From Puccinellia tenuiflora (taxonomy: Eukaryota > Streptophyta > Magnoliopsida > Poales > Poaceae): a stretch of DNA of 64,000 nt. Of this stretch, positions 22,800 to 34,600 are shown one piece after another (within the stretch, counting starts at the first letter, position 1; every line of letters starts with the position of its first letter). The stretch spans positions 1,429,177 to 1,493,176 of the forward strand of contig QRDG01000350.1 in assembly GCA_012064385.1 (NCBI GenBank). Direction: 5' to 3'. The position numbers and the translations under genes are program-made. The notes under the pieces were generated by a model. That model worked only from the letters and a program-made list of their open reading frames with translations, ran no database searches and was not told the origin of the DNA.

Positions 22800-24150
22800 T
22801 TGGTGATTTTGTTTGTGCTTGTTAACCAAGATGTTTGCTAAATTGGTTGTTATGAATAGGTAGCTTTTTTTTGTGTGCATTTCTGATATATTGTGTACAA
22901 TATTCAAATATTTGAAGGTTTGAAATGCTCAAACATGTTTGTATTTCGACGTCAATATTTAATTGAAATTAGAACAATCCATTTGAATTTGATTTCACAT
23001 ATGAGGAAAGTTTGTTCGTATCGCCACGCCCGTGCGATGATACTGAATGTTATAAAATATTCATTAGCTAAACAAATTATATGCAAATTATAATGAGCTA
23101 GTGTTTGAAAATTTTGATAGACAGAAATCCAAGAGTCTGTCAAGAAATAGAGTCTGCCAATGTGGAGTTAGTAAAATAATACATGATGGGATGTATGTAA
23201 AAACTATATAGATCCATATTAATGGCCTTTCTCATATTGTAAATCTTTTAAAATTCCTGTGAGGAAGTGATTAATTAAGACCATGTAGTATTCAGAGAAG
23301 ACATCTGCTTTTGTTCCGGTCAAAAAAAATATTAGCAACCATTTAGTCTTGATGTTTGTTGCCTTTCCAGAAGTCAACGCCTACCATCGCATTCGCCGTT
23401 GTCGCTTCTCTCATCATCAGAGAAGGCGTTGTCTGCCTTGCCTAATGGGCAGTGTAACTGTTTGCTCCGTGGTCGAAGCTCAAAGTTTGTCGGGGAAGCA
23501 AGAGATCTCGGTGAATAGTTCCTTCTTCTCCATCTCAATTCTCATGAAAGGTGTAGCCGCCCGTGCGGAACATGATTAGATGTCATCTTGTCACTCTTTG
23601 TAGTGTAAGGAGAAATAGAGGTAGAAATGTCTTGGTCATATTGGACATAGCATCTAGTAACCTATTTGTCCATGTATCACCGCTGTAGTTACAGAGATAA
23701 CAAATATATAAGATTTTCACAATGCCATAAAAGCAAGAGAGCACATTGCATGTCTATCAGCTTGTCCGAACCAAATGAGAATGTACCTCAATAAAAATCA
23801 TCCAAGAACATGCATCATCAAATTCAGCTTGCATGTTTGTACCAGGAAAATAATTTCCATGCAGCAAAAAACACTTCACAGCATGTTCATGCAAAACTAT
23901 ATCAATTAGTTGGAGAAGTTAAAATAGTGGGTTATTTGATTCCAAGAAAATTGTTATTTCACTGTACTGTAGATTTATAAGAAACCATGCAATACAGCCT
24001 AAATGGTCCATGTCTTACTTTTCTTTCCGTGGTGAAAGTCATCTTTGTAAATACCCAAAATATCATGAGCATAGAAATAGACCAGTACAGAGAAATGAAA
24101 TCTGAGAACAAAACAGAGTACTTATTCTTGTCAAGTAAAATGTGTAAACA
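22800..24150. other. Distal Helitron segment without supported genes
   Basis: This AT-rich stretch lies between the two 3' termini. A moderately GC-rich patch at 23370-23580 could be captured sequence, but no frame in it has a recognisable product. Confidence 0.35.
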
Positions 24151-24296
24151 TTAGTACTCAAGGAGTTGGAGAAGGCTGAAGAACTCAGTCCTGAGATTTC
24201 CCTGTCCTTCTGATAAAGGAGGGAATATTTCTGCATTTTCAGCTAGAATTTTCTCAGTGACACAATTACAAAAAGGCCTCCCACAAATTTTCTCAG
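24151..24296 (-). other. Open terminal-exon-like stretch of unknown origin
   Basis: The minus frame from about 24296 to a TAA at 24151 reads through KICGRPFCNCVTEK, ENAEIFPPLSEGQ and LRTEFFSLLQLLEY. It starts right after the internal Helitron CTAG. No family was recognised, so it may be captured exon sequence or chance. Confidence 0.25.
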
Positions 24297-24326
24297 CTAG
24301 AATCTGGCGCGGCGGCACGCCGCGCC
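24297..24326 (-). other. Second, internal Helitron-type 3' terminus
   Basis: A second hairpin of the same type (GGCGCGGCG paired with CGCCGCGCC, 24306-24326) is followed on the minus strand by five bases and CTAG (24300-24297). The flanking phrase AAGG before the stem matches the terminus at 22765. The base after CTAG is C rather than T. It may be a bypassed or nested terminus of the same family. Confidence 0.55.
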
Positions 24327-24596
24327 CTTGGCGTGAAATTTTGTTGTCAGGTTGTTTCCATGTTTAAGGCGGACGGTATATTTTTAGTGAGATCGAGCGT
24401 TGCAGCTGACAGTGAGAACAAACCCATGCAATTAAGCAACTAATCTGTAAACTAAGGTACCACATTTTCAAACATGAGAAGTTGTAAGAACCAAAAAAAT
24501 TAAAAATTTGCAAACATCGAACAAAATTTCCTATATGAATATGTTGAAGTAAATGCTATGATTTCCTGAGTAAATATAAAAAATGCATGCATGTAG

Positions 24597-27424
24597 GATG
24601 GACTGAGGTCCTACACACTGAACTACAAATTTATATTCTTACAGACATAAATTCTTAAATACTAAAAGTAAAAGTAATTAGGTCAAGTCCCATTTGACCA
24701 TATGTTGTTGTAATATTTCGTGAACTATGCTTTATTAAAGTATTGTATATGTCTAAAGTGTATTAAAGGAATGGTTTAGAATTGAGAAGATTAAGTAACG
24801 AAATCACTTAGATGGGGAAAAAATCTTATTTTCTTTGCATATTCGTACTAAAGTGTGCACTATTGTAGATGAACAACATTTGTTGAATTTCTTTAATTCC
24901 ATAAATTGGAGTGGTCAAGTATCTTTGTAATGCGCTATAAATATCGAAATATTTAATTTAACTCCATAGTCTGAGGAAATGCATTGTAAGGGAGTTCGTT
25001 AAATTCAATCCATATTTAATTTAACTCCATAGTCTCAGCTAAATTATCTTTGAATGTTAAACAGTTCGGGAAGATATAATAAGTTTGTATTTTGCCTTTA
25101 AAATTTGATTGAATTACATAATGAAATGAAATACATCATATGGACATTTATTAAATTCAATCCATATTTTGAAATAAATGGCTTTAAAAGGGGGCTGGCT
25201 TGATAAAAAAATATACTTCTGAATTATAGTACAAAAATTACTTCTTCCATAATCAGTTACTGGTTCAGTTTGTTGTTGGCCTTTGCTATCAGAACTAATG
25301 AAATAGCAGTAAATCATCCTGACATCCTACCCATTCTCTGCTATAGATGCAGCATTTCTCTATGTTTAACTTCAGAAACGATTCCTGGAGCAAAATTTCC
25401 TACATGACCAATACAACGGGAAAGTGATTAGTGATCTGAAAGCATCTCAGAGTAAGTGATCACCGGCTTGAGAGCATCAGATATCCTAACTAAAATAAGA
25501 GTTATCTTGTGTGCCTTGGGCAGAAAATGATTAGCGGCCTTAAAGTATCTCAGAATAATAAGTGTCCGATAAGAAACTCGACAATGTTCATATACATCAC
25601 CTAAAAGCATGCAATATAATTGCTAAAGACAGAGAATATCATGCAGAGAAACAATCGTAACCTTGCACTCTAAGTAGCTATTTAAATGGTACCTTTTGCT
25701 CTTTTGCACTTTATTGAGCAGGTAACTTCTGCAAGAAAAGGAAATGTAAACATAAATGATAGGCTAAAATTTATTTTATGTATGTAGCTGCAACAATCCA
25801 AGAGCTAAATTGTGTGTGCTAATTAATATGAGAAGCAAGGAAAAGATTGACAGAACATGAGAACCGAGAGCCTACTGAGTGAGCAAATAAAAACACCTGG
25901 TTTGCTTTCCTCATTGTTGCCAATGCCATCAGCAACTTCTCACAATCTGTATCACTGAAATAAATACGACATAAAACACCCATCAGACATAGCTATATGA
26001 TAAAGAGCTGTTATGCCATATGCGGTTTTCACAGCCAAAAAGGAAATCAAATTAACAGGATAATGCATCTGAACCATATTGACCACTAAAATTGTATGCC
26101 AAGCCTTACGAAATTTCACTGTAAGTATATTATAGTGTGGAATCAAATGGTTGCAGTCTGAACGGAAAACATCAGAGAACATCCATGCTTCCAGTTACAT
26201 CTGGAAGTAGCAAAAAGGAAGTGCAAACGTTAATTAGTATCTACTATGTGAATTCTTACATGTGGAAACAATTTGGTAATTACAATAGGAAGAATATCAG
26301 ACGCCCAAAAACAGAGTCTATACAACTTCATAGGCATGGAAATGAAAGGCATATCTCTAACATGCCCAAACTGAAATAATATATGTTATACTATCAGGTC
26401 TACGAATATGCAGATGGCAATTGCTTGCTAAAACAGAAGTACAGATCATGTTTAATTTAAACTGTAGTGTTTCACTGCTAGCATGGTAAAGATCCAAAAT
26501 TAGTATACTAAGCCAATCATGTGAAACAAATCTGCAAGTCAAATTACCAATGAGATGAGCATATCTTTATTTCTCTTCTTTAGGTTTGGATGCGCAAGTC
26601 AAATTACCAATGAGATGAGCATATCTTTATCCTGTAGATGCTAAGAAGACAATATCCTTTTTTTCTTAATGATAAGATGTCTGATATTGTAGATGCTAAG
26701 AAATCTTGAATTTATGATTGTTTTCCTTTATGTATTGAATATTCACCATTTAAGCGTATTAAGATTACATATACCTCCGACCATAATAAGAGAAAACCAC
26801 TTCGTATTTTTCTAATTCCACGTCGTCGTATATGTGCGACCCGGTGGCCAAGAATCCAGATCAACCAAGGCATAACAATTTTCGCACCATTTCCATTAAT
26901 GTATGTTTCAAAGCAGCAAAAAAAAGAAGAAAAGTGTAATCAGACCACACAATCATTATACTTACCGAATCCAATATACCAGCAAGAGTTGAGTGGTCCA
27001 GCACACACGATAACTCAAAACAAAATTCATGTAAACATGATGTTCTCTAGACATTGCTAACCAAAAATAGTAGTGACAACTCATCGACAGTAACAGATCA
27101 TGTTAAAATGAAATCTTTGCAAAGAAATCTTGGTACAATCAAATTAAACAAAAGTTTATAAATAAATCTAAACTGGATAATTTAATACAAACTGTGGCTG
27201 CATGTTTCATTTATTAGAGAGAAAAATATGGCAGGAGAGCAATTTCATGATGCCAACAGAGAACTTATAGCAGAAGAAGTCACACTGAAGAATTATTGCA
27301 AGAATATTAGCCATTGCAGGGAAGGATGGACTGAGGTCCTACACACTGAACTACAAATTTATTTTCTTACAGACATAAATTCTTAAATACTAAAAGCAAA
27401 AGTAATTAGGTCAAGTCCCATTTG
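24597..27424. repeat. Dispersed 100-bp direct repeat inside the Helitron
   Basis: Positions 24597-24697 and 27325-27424 share a near-identical segment beginning ggatggactgaggtcctaca and ending ggtcaagtcccatttg, 2.7 kb apart. A separate 37-bp segment is repeated with a 59-bp step at 26534 and 26593. Confidence 0.75.
25897..25954 (-). other. Possible small captured exon of an unknown gene
   Basis: A 58-bp stretch bounded by an AG acceptor and a GT donor encodes DTDCEKLLMALATMRKANQ. It lies in the Helitron, between AT-rich intron-like sequence. The parent gene was not recognised. Confidence 0.3.
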
Positions 27425-28014
27425 GAATTGAAATATAATGCATATGGGATCGAACAATGCATATGATGTTAGCAGGTACGGCATAAATGATATTTGTCTA
27501 TTCTGTCTAATACATTCAGGAGTATAAGAACATAGTTAACTTCGGACATGAAAACTCACTGGCAATATACGCAAAATCAAACCAGAAGAGCAACATGGAC
27601 TTGTTGACTTCAGTGCCGTAAGAAAGTTACAGGCCACAGTAGCAAACAAATTGGTTATAAAAGTGCAGCAAAATGCTATGCGCAGGAATATGGCAATTTA
27701 TACCCAAAAATGTGCCACCAGAAACACGAGTCTTGTTACGGCATGAAATGAATGAGGCACTAAAGTATATATTTGTCCTGGGCAACAATTCATAGTTCCT
27801 TCCAATGGAATAACACATACTTCTGTACTCTTAAATCGCTCCTTTGCAATATGGACAACCAAGCAATAATAAGAGACAAAGCATAGAGTAAAATTTATAC
27901 TGCACAGTGTAACCTTAACTGAACTGATGTTGGGAAATACATGAGATTTCGCATACACGCGAGATATATTAACTACTGAATCAATTTAAGTTTGGATTGG
28001 GAGGCACAACTCAC

Positions 28015-28150
28015 CAAAATATGACATCCAAGGTTGGTATGCCAGGTTAGATAGCACACATAAACTCGAGGAAAAGGTACCGCTAACCGCATCTAGTGCT
28101 GACAGAAGCAGAGGCAAATGCATTGGTCCCTCCTTCATCAATGAATTAAC
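28015..28150 (-). other. Possible captured exon of an unknown gene
   Basis: A 136-bp stretch with a good acceptor (TTACATGCAG) and donor (GTGAGT) is open in one frame: VNSLMKEGPMHLPLLLSALD followed by AVSGTFSSSLCVLSNLAYQP. It does not match APC6, whose exon 3 lies about 180 bp upstream in the gene direction, and its phase does not fit that exon. This suggests a different captured source. Confidence 0.4.
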
Positions 28151-28332
28151 CTGCATGTAAAAACAATATAGTATGGACATGATGAGGATGTTGGCTATTA
28201 AGATTGCACAAAAAAAAACTTGGAAGGAACTAATCGTTAGTACCACTGAACACACTGAGAGGTTGTTGTAATGTCTTTAAATATACAAACGATATAATGA
28301 AAGAAAAAATAAATGAAAGTTGCTGATTTCAC

Positions 28333-29658
28333 CACTGCCGAGCAAGATCACGATTGTCCGGTGCTTCATATGCCTTGCCGCGTAAGAAACATATAGCTGA
28401 TTTGATCTGGGAAAGTATGAGTCACAATGATAAGCAACCATAATAGCAATTAGTCAGAGAGAAGCAGAAGAAAATACACACATTGATCTCGTGATCTTCA
28501 GCATCCTTATCAAAATAAATGTCACTGCTATCATCCTGGTCAATAACATTGCCATGTTCATCAACTTTGGCATTCCCGAGCATCATCAAGCACTGATGCC
28601 ATTCTTTCAGCTCCTCCTGATCAAAGAAGAAAATGTGAACCATGCAGAATTAAAAATATAAAGGGCAAATCTTGTCGCTAAGTTAATGAACTAAAATGAT
28701 GGGGAAAAAATTAGAAACATCAAAAGCCTTTATACAATGGCCAATAGAGTATTGTATACAAATTATAAATTATACAGTGTTATATTAGATGCCTATGTGT
28801 ATGCTTCAGATTTACAGAATTAGGAGAAATAAATCAAATTAAACAACTAATTGCATGGACACCTTTTGGTCCTTTCCCAATAGGGAATTCAACTACTGTT
28901 CTCTGCTGCAGGGCGACAGATCAAGTCAAGAGTCCAAAACAAATAAACAGATGTACCAACAGTCGACTCTGTTACAACCAATAGCTAAAATCAAATAAGC
29001 TAGCCAGAACCGAACCGGACACCCAAAATGTTTGCTATCTTACGCTGAAACAATCTGAGCGTATCCTGCTGATCATTTGGAGCACTGGCGGGGCATTTGA
29101 TACAGGCCAAAAACAAAACCACCAGCTGTAGCCACTACAGGAGTACTGTATAACAAAATGCTCAATCCAATTCATACACCTCCAGAAAACAAACGAATTT
29201 TACCGATTGCTTGCAAATGCCCAGGAACAGCAGAACTACCTAAGCCGCCTGACGAAATTTCAGGCCTAACGGCCTATTGGAAGGAAGCCCGAGCGCGTGG
29301 CAATACCCATCGGCACAAATAGGGGAAAAGCTGGACTTAATCGGGACGCACGCAACGCGTTCGACAAAATGCGAGACAGGGAAAAAGGGGGCCGGGGAGT
29401 AGAGCTCACGGGGCACTTGGCGGTGAGGAACCTGAGGCGGAGGTCGCGCAGGAGGCGGGAGTTGTTGAGAACGTGGAGCGCGCGACGGTAGTGGCGGCCG
29501 AGGAAGAGCGCCTGCGCCTGCGCGAGCATGTAGACGTTGGCGGCGTCGCCCGTGGCCGCGGCCACCTTGTCGGCGAGGAAGATGGCGGACGTATAGAGGT
29601 TCTTCCCGACGCTGTCCCGCACCACCCCGAGCAGCCGCTCCACCGCCTCCTCCCTCAT
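28333..29658 (-). pseudogene. APC6/CDC16 gene fragment, exons 1-3 only, in the Helitron
   Basis: Exon 1 (29658-29410) starts MREEAVERLLGVVRDSVGKN and contains ADKVAAATGD and FLGRHYRRALHVLNNSRLLR. Exon 2 (28616-28482) encodes EELKEWHQCLMMLGNAKVDE. Exon 3 (28406-28333) encodes IKSAICFLRGKAYEAPDN. Acceptors and donors are canonical and the phases match. APC6 is a TPR subunit of the anaphase-promoting complex that bridges its catalytic and scaffold parts during mitotic cyclin destruction. The full protein is over 500 residues; only about 150 are present and the TPR superhelix is missing. The fragment ends inside the Helitron, so it is a captured partial copy. It could be transcribed as part of a chimeric RNA. 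Confidence 0.85.
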
Positions 29659-30540
29659 GGCCCCGGCCTCGGCCGTCTCTCCTCCTCTGCTTGGGGTTTG
29701 GTGCTGGTGCTGGGGCTGGCGACGCGGCTACGGGGGAGGAGGGAGGGAAACCGAATTTTTTATCCAACATTCGAACTCCAGACGACGGCCGAAGAGGATG
29801 GAGGAGATGGCAGAGCGGAGCGCAGGGACTTGGCGGGCGCGCGGCCTCCTTCTCCTCCAGCGCATGGGCCCGACGGCGTGGGCAGGGGCTCGGGCAGACT
29901 CGGGCAAGCTCAGGCGCGTGGGCAGGAGGCGGCGCGGCCACAGGGGCAAGGAGGGCAGCGGCGTCACGCCGGAGGGGGCCGCGACGGGGAGGAGTTGGGA
30001 TCCGTGCGGATCCGCGAGAGGAGGCGCAGGGGAGCCGGAGGGGCGGCGCTCTGGACTATTTGGTCGCCGGAGCCGGCGGCGGCGACCGAATCAGTGGCAG
30101 CGCACGCGGAGCACGGCGAGGCTTATTTCGGCATCCCTCGGGCGTCCCGACACGCGTTCGCCGGCGAGGTTGAGGAGGGCACGGCGGCGGAGCTCTCCGC
30201 GTCCGTCGATCTGAGCGGGGAGGGGCGGAGCGGCGGGGGCACGCGTCGGCGGCGGCGGCAACGCCGGGGCCGTGCGGGAGAGAGGAAGGGGAGGGAGGGG
30301 ATTATGCGGGCGGTTTTGGAGAAAAGCCCTTATCTTTATCGTAATTCGCAATTACGTCCCTCGCCTCGCGTTTTCATGGACTGCGGGTTCTATTTTCGGT
30401 TTTGTGAGGGGCGTTTCTGCAAATCGATCACGGACGCCTCCCGCGGGCCGTTGGATCGTCGACGGACGGCACGGATTGGAGCACTGTAGCTAATGTAGCT
30501 AGCTACAGCGCCCGATCGCTCTCAGACCGAGAATTCGTTT
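29659..30540. other. GC-rich Helitron 5' region upstream of the APC6 fragment
   Basis: This segment is strongly GC-rich with long overlapping frames on both strands and low-complexity R/G/A content. It likely contains captured leader or promoter sequence of APC6 and the Helitron's own 5' region. No frame has a recognisable domain, and I do not call a gene. Confidence 0.4.
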
Positions 30541-30622
30541 CACTTTAATATAGTTAGTAGATGACAGATTGTATGTCATCTGTGCTGTTGCCTGGCGGAA
30601 ATGTTCAGGAACACGGGCGTAA

Positions 30623-31603
30623 ATTAAGCAACAACTATGGGATGATTGCTCTATGCAATGATGCTGCTACTCAAATAAGGAGGATGAAGAACTTATTTCT
30701 ATATTGTTGTCAGATACTTTGTGTTTCAGAACACCAGAGTAAAAAGTAAACAAACATATTTATGTACCATGAGTGGTAGTTGTGTATGATTTACTGTTTC
30801 CCCTCTCATAAAATAAATGTGTCTGTTTATCACATACCCATTGGTCGAATATTATTTGGAATTATTTGTATCTCTAAATGTTTTTTTTGGACGATGAGAT
30901 TGTATGGGTTGATTTTTCTGGTGTGTTTTTAGTACTTCCAGTTCCAGTGCAATGCTGCCTGAATTTACAGCTGTTTCTCCATGCAACACTAGTCTTTATA
31001 TCATTTCTGCTACACTGTGATTTACAACTGTTCTTCACCGTTCAGAATAGCTCTATTGTCTCACCAAATCATGCACGCCCGTTGTTTGCTAGCATCATGA
31101 CACGGTAAAGAAAGGCTCTGCACCTCATATTGTCGCCCGACAGGTCAAGCCATCTGATACCCCTTAGTTTCAAATCAACGAGCAGTGATACATATATTTA
31201 CAGTCAGCAAAGGTACACAGAAAGTCGCATGGATGCCCAGCGATGAACTGGGTTATTCAACATCATTTTATTATGAACCTGGTAAATCGAAGTTACAAGA
31301 ATATAATATCCACAGGTGCTCTCAAGGTCCAACAATACAATACTGCACAAAAGCTAGGAGATGCAGTACTGTAGGAAACAAAAAAGGTCCATCTTGTGCC
31401 AGGAAATGTTTCAGATTCTCCGAAAAGCTACATTATTCATCGGCTTGTCTCCTAAAGCAGTACAGACCGATATACCAAGAAAGAATCGATGTATTACAAA
31501 TAATATACACTGAACCATCCGTTGGTTTTACGATTATACTTGAAAAGTAATATAAATTGCTCGAAACTCATCGTCTGACCGCGGATAAGCAAAGAAGCTG
31601 CGC
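30623..31603. other. Intergenic DNA between the receptor-like gene and VHA-C
   Basis: The two genes converge here, so 3' UTRs of both are expected. No other gene is supported. Confidence 0.4.
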
Positions 31604-34600
31604 TCAGACGAAGTTTATGGTGAAGGAGACATAAGGGTGGGACTCCGTTTCGCCTCCCAGACCAGCAGCAACGCCCACGTCATCTTCGGATCTCCAGTAG
31701 CTACTGTAATTAAAAGGTTCAGTTAGCAAAAAAAGGTTGAGCACGCTGCGACTAACAACAGCATGAACTGCAGCCAAACATGGAACTTACCTGTTAGCAT
31801 TGCCACAGAGCCCTTCCAAGATGTTCCTTACTTTCTTCTCGCTCTTTGTAGATGGTGCCAGAACAACAGACTGATGCAAACACGACGTGCATATTTATAC
31901 ATCAGCATAGAAAATTGACTACTGGAAAACAGTAAGGGACATTACTATGAACTGCACAGTTGTCTCTTGCAAATGGTACATGCATATATACAGATCAAAT
32001 GTGGAAGTCTAAAAATGGCTATCAAATAACAGTGAGGGAAAAGTACCAGGAACCGTGCAGGCAGACCATATCTCAGAATACTCTCTACGAAGACGCGAAC
32101 AGCAGAGAAATGCATCCAGGAACTGAATACCTAGAAACATAGTATAGTAAAAGCAATTATAAATCAGGAGCCATGAGATTATATTTACCACAAAGAAGCA
32201 AATAAACCTGGCAAACCACGGTAAAAAACAAACCAAGCAACCAAACTCCACTACCCTAGTCATTATTTTCTGAAATAACTACTATCAACAATCATGTGAT
32301 ATAGCAATGTATCTACTATGGCTATAGGCTCTAATCAGTGAACTTGTACCATGATAACAATTAGTAGTAGCAGTGCCAAAAATAACAGCACAATAGTTTT
32401 CAGTCTACGACAATTTTATGAGAATGGGCAGTTGTTGATGTTCTGCAAATCTTAATAAAAGGAATGGCAGACATCAGGTGTAGCTTTAAACTAACAACCA
32501 GGGATCAGAAAACAAAGGGTATGCATCTCAATCTGCTTACTGAGTTACCACCATATGGATTTCGTACTAAACAAGGATGAACTAGCGAGACAATAACAAT
32601 AATAATAAACATAACCTCTAGTGTACCATGAAGTTGAATTACTCCCTGAACAAGGAGGGTCATGAAGTCACAACTCACAACTAATGCCCTTATTTAATTT
32701 AAATAAGACAAAAGTGCCAAACCGACAACTATATAAGGTCGCAGATGTCAGCAAGCACAATCAAAATTGAAATTAAATTCAGCATGATTTGATCAAACAA
32801 CAATCTGACTTTCAGAGTTCAGACTACCACTGAATGAGATGAAATCACCAGTGAAGACATTCAAAACCTTAGTGTTCAGTTTGCAATTTCACTCAAGAAG
32901 AATTCAAAAGAATGTAGAGGATTATGTAAAAATTGAGAACATTCGCTCACTCAAATGCAAATATTTGAACGGGCTGTTCCTACAATATTATTATGCAAGT
33001 GGATGAATGTTCAGCTTATGGCTTCATTGACGATATTAAGACAAATACACCGCAAAAGATATCTACCTCACTGTAGCTTGCATAGCACCATTGCAAAAGG
33101 GATGCCCTCATAAGTTCCTGGTCTTGCATCAGTTTTTCCAGCTCTTGCTTCCGACTCTCTTGTGCTTCAGGACTATACTCAAAATCACGGATCTAGAAAT
33201 CCAGTATGAAACAGAGCTTAGTGAATGACACGATTATGAGAGTATGATAGGCAGCAACTAACAAGACTAATTTTTTCCCAAGCTATTTGGAGCTCTACTA
33301 AGGGCTACATAGAGTAAAGTTGCCAAATTAAGGTTCAACAAATGGTCAGAGCAACAAACTTACTTGGAAACCTTTCTCACGAGCATGGACCTTAAAGTTG
33401 TCAACAACCTTAGCAAATAATGTTACAGTGTAGAGAGCATACTCGTTGTCCTCATACAGCTTTTTTGATGATCTTGGAACCTATATAAATCAATAATTAG
33501 CTCCAAGGAAAGGATCGACCGAGGTCACCGAATACAGAAATTAGGGCAACTTGAAGTAGAAGAAAATTAAGCTCCTCATAAGGGCAAAGTAAAATAGCAT
33601 GAAAATAGTTTAAATGATGGTTTATTACTGACAGTATCACTATTCAAAGGCATACCCAGAATTTCTGAGCTTACCACAAATGTATCAAGTGACTCATAGC
33701 TTGCTAACCAGTCCTTTTGTGAATACTTAGGAACAATAGAAAGGAGCGTCACTAGATGTTCCGAAGTCACCATGTCCTCTGGCTTTATCAGGTTGGAAAG
33801 ATCCCGAACTGCTAAACTGTCGTACAGAAGAACAAATCGATCAGCATAGGACTCAAGAGCAAGTGACGGTGCAGCAAGCATAATAATACTCCCTCTGATC
33901 CATAATAAGTGTCGGAGACTTAGTACTAGTCTACTACAAAGTTTTTACTAAACCACCGACACTTATTTTGGATCAGAGGGAGTACTAGTTTTAAGCACGC
34001 CCGTCTAGAGCTAGTCACACAAAGCATGGCGAGACAAGAATTTACCTTCCAGTTTGCTTTCTGTTGATTGCGCCGAGCTGGCTCTTAACATTGCTGTATT
34101 CCGCAACTCTAACCTGGAAAAGGGCATATTCAGTCTTCTTGTAAATTTAACATCCAAGCAAAACAGTTATTTTCATGTATTACAAAATGAAATGAAGGTC
34201 AATAAAACCAAAGACCGAGACCCGTAAGGTAATACTTGTGATGCGGGGCATTTTTAGTTATAATTACTTCGTTACCCCTTTTCCCTTCATCAAGTTATAA
34301 TGTAGCACCTGTGACAGTTTGGGGACAAATCACAGACATGTATCGATGTGGTGTTTTAGTTATAAAATACTACAGGTTTTGCCTTCCTCTTACAAAATTA
34401 GGCACCAATGTTTCCCCAGCAGTTTGGATCACGAACATTATGGCACCACTCAATTGTAGCAAAAGAACCACAGATGAAACAATCATGGAACAAGCTGTGC
34501 AAATAGGTAGCTAGAGGGAACCAAACATGTATGTAGCGTAGGGTTAGGCTGGTCTTGTCAATGTTCTAAAATCTTACAAGCGACCTGCTGCAATGTGCAA

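Larger units (their letters stand above)
22765..30561 (-). mobile_element. Helitron (7.8 kb, non-autonomous) carrying gene fragments
   Basis: On the minus strand the element starts TCTACTAACTATATTAAAG at 30561, preceded by A. It ends with a 21-nt hairpin (22798-22778), nine bases and CTAG at 22768-22765, followed by T. A 5' TC, a 3' CTRR with a hairpin about 10 nt upstream, and insertion between A and T without duplication are the defining Helitron marks. Removing 22765-30561 rejoins an open reading frame of the receptor gene. No Rep/helicase gene was seen. Cargo includes three exons of an APC6 gene and other exon-like pieces, all on the same strand as the element. Confidence 0.9.
19778..30622 (+). 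pseudogene. LRR receptor-like protein gene (EIX/Cf-type RLP), frameshifted and split by a Helitron
   Basis: The gene encodes an extracellular LRR protein with a signal peptide (MAPPSFLMLIILAAAAALSI), a cap region (AALLSFKAGITSDP, then CCRWSGVTC), many LRRs of the L..L.L..N.L.G.IP type, a membrane span near FLLGSIIGFVAGVWMVFCG and a short cytoplasmic tail with no kinase. Such proteins act as cell-surface immune receptors. The frame changes three times: near 19870, near 20147 (LRHLE then LDLSGN) and at an A run near 20750 (GTLQ then MCNLRSL). Each is consistent with loss of one base. After KLY at 22764 a Helitron intervenes, and the tail resumes at 30562 with DRLYVICAVAWRK, ending at stop 30620-30622. 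The longest continuous piece is 20756-22764. The receptor is probably inactive unless the frameshifts are sequence errors. Confidence 0.8.

Noticed and set aside
29240..30489. Long plus and minus frames around the APC6 fragment
   Set aside because: They are composition-driven open frames in GC-rich leader DNA. Only the exon 1 frame starting at 29658 matches a known family.
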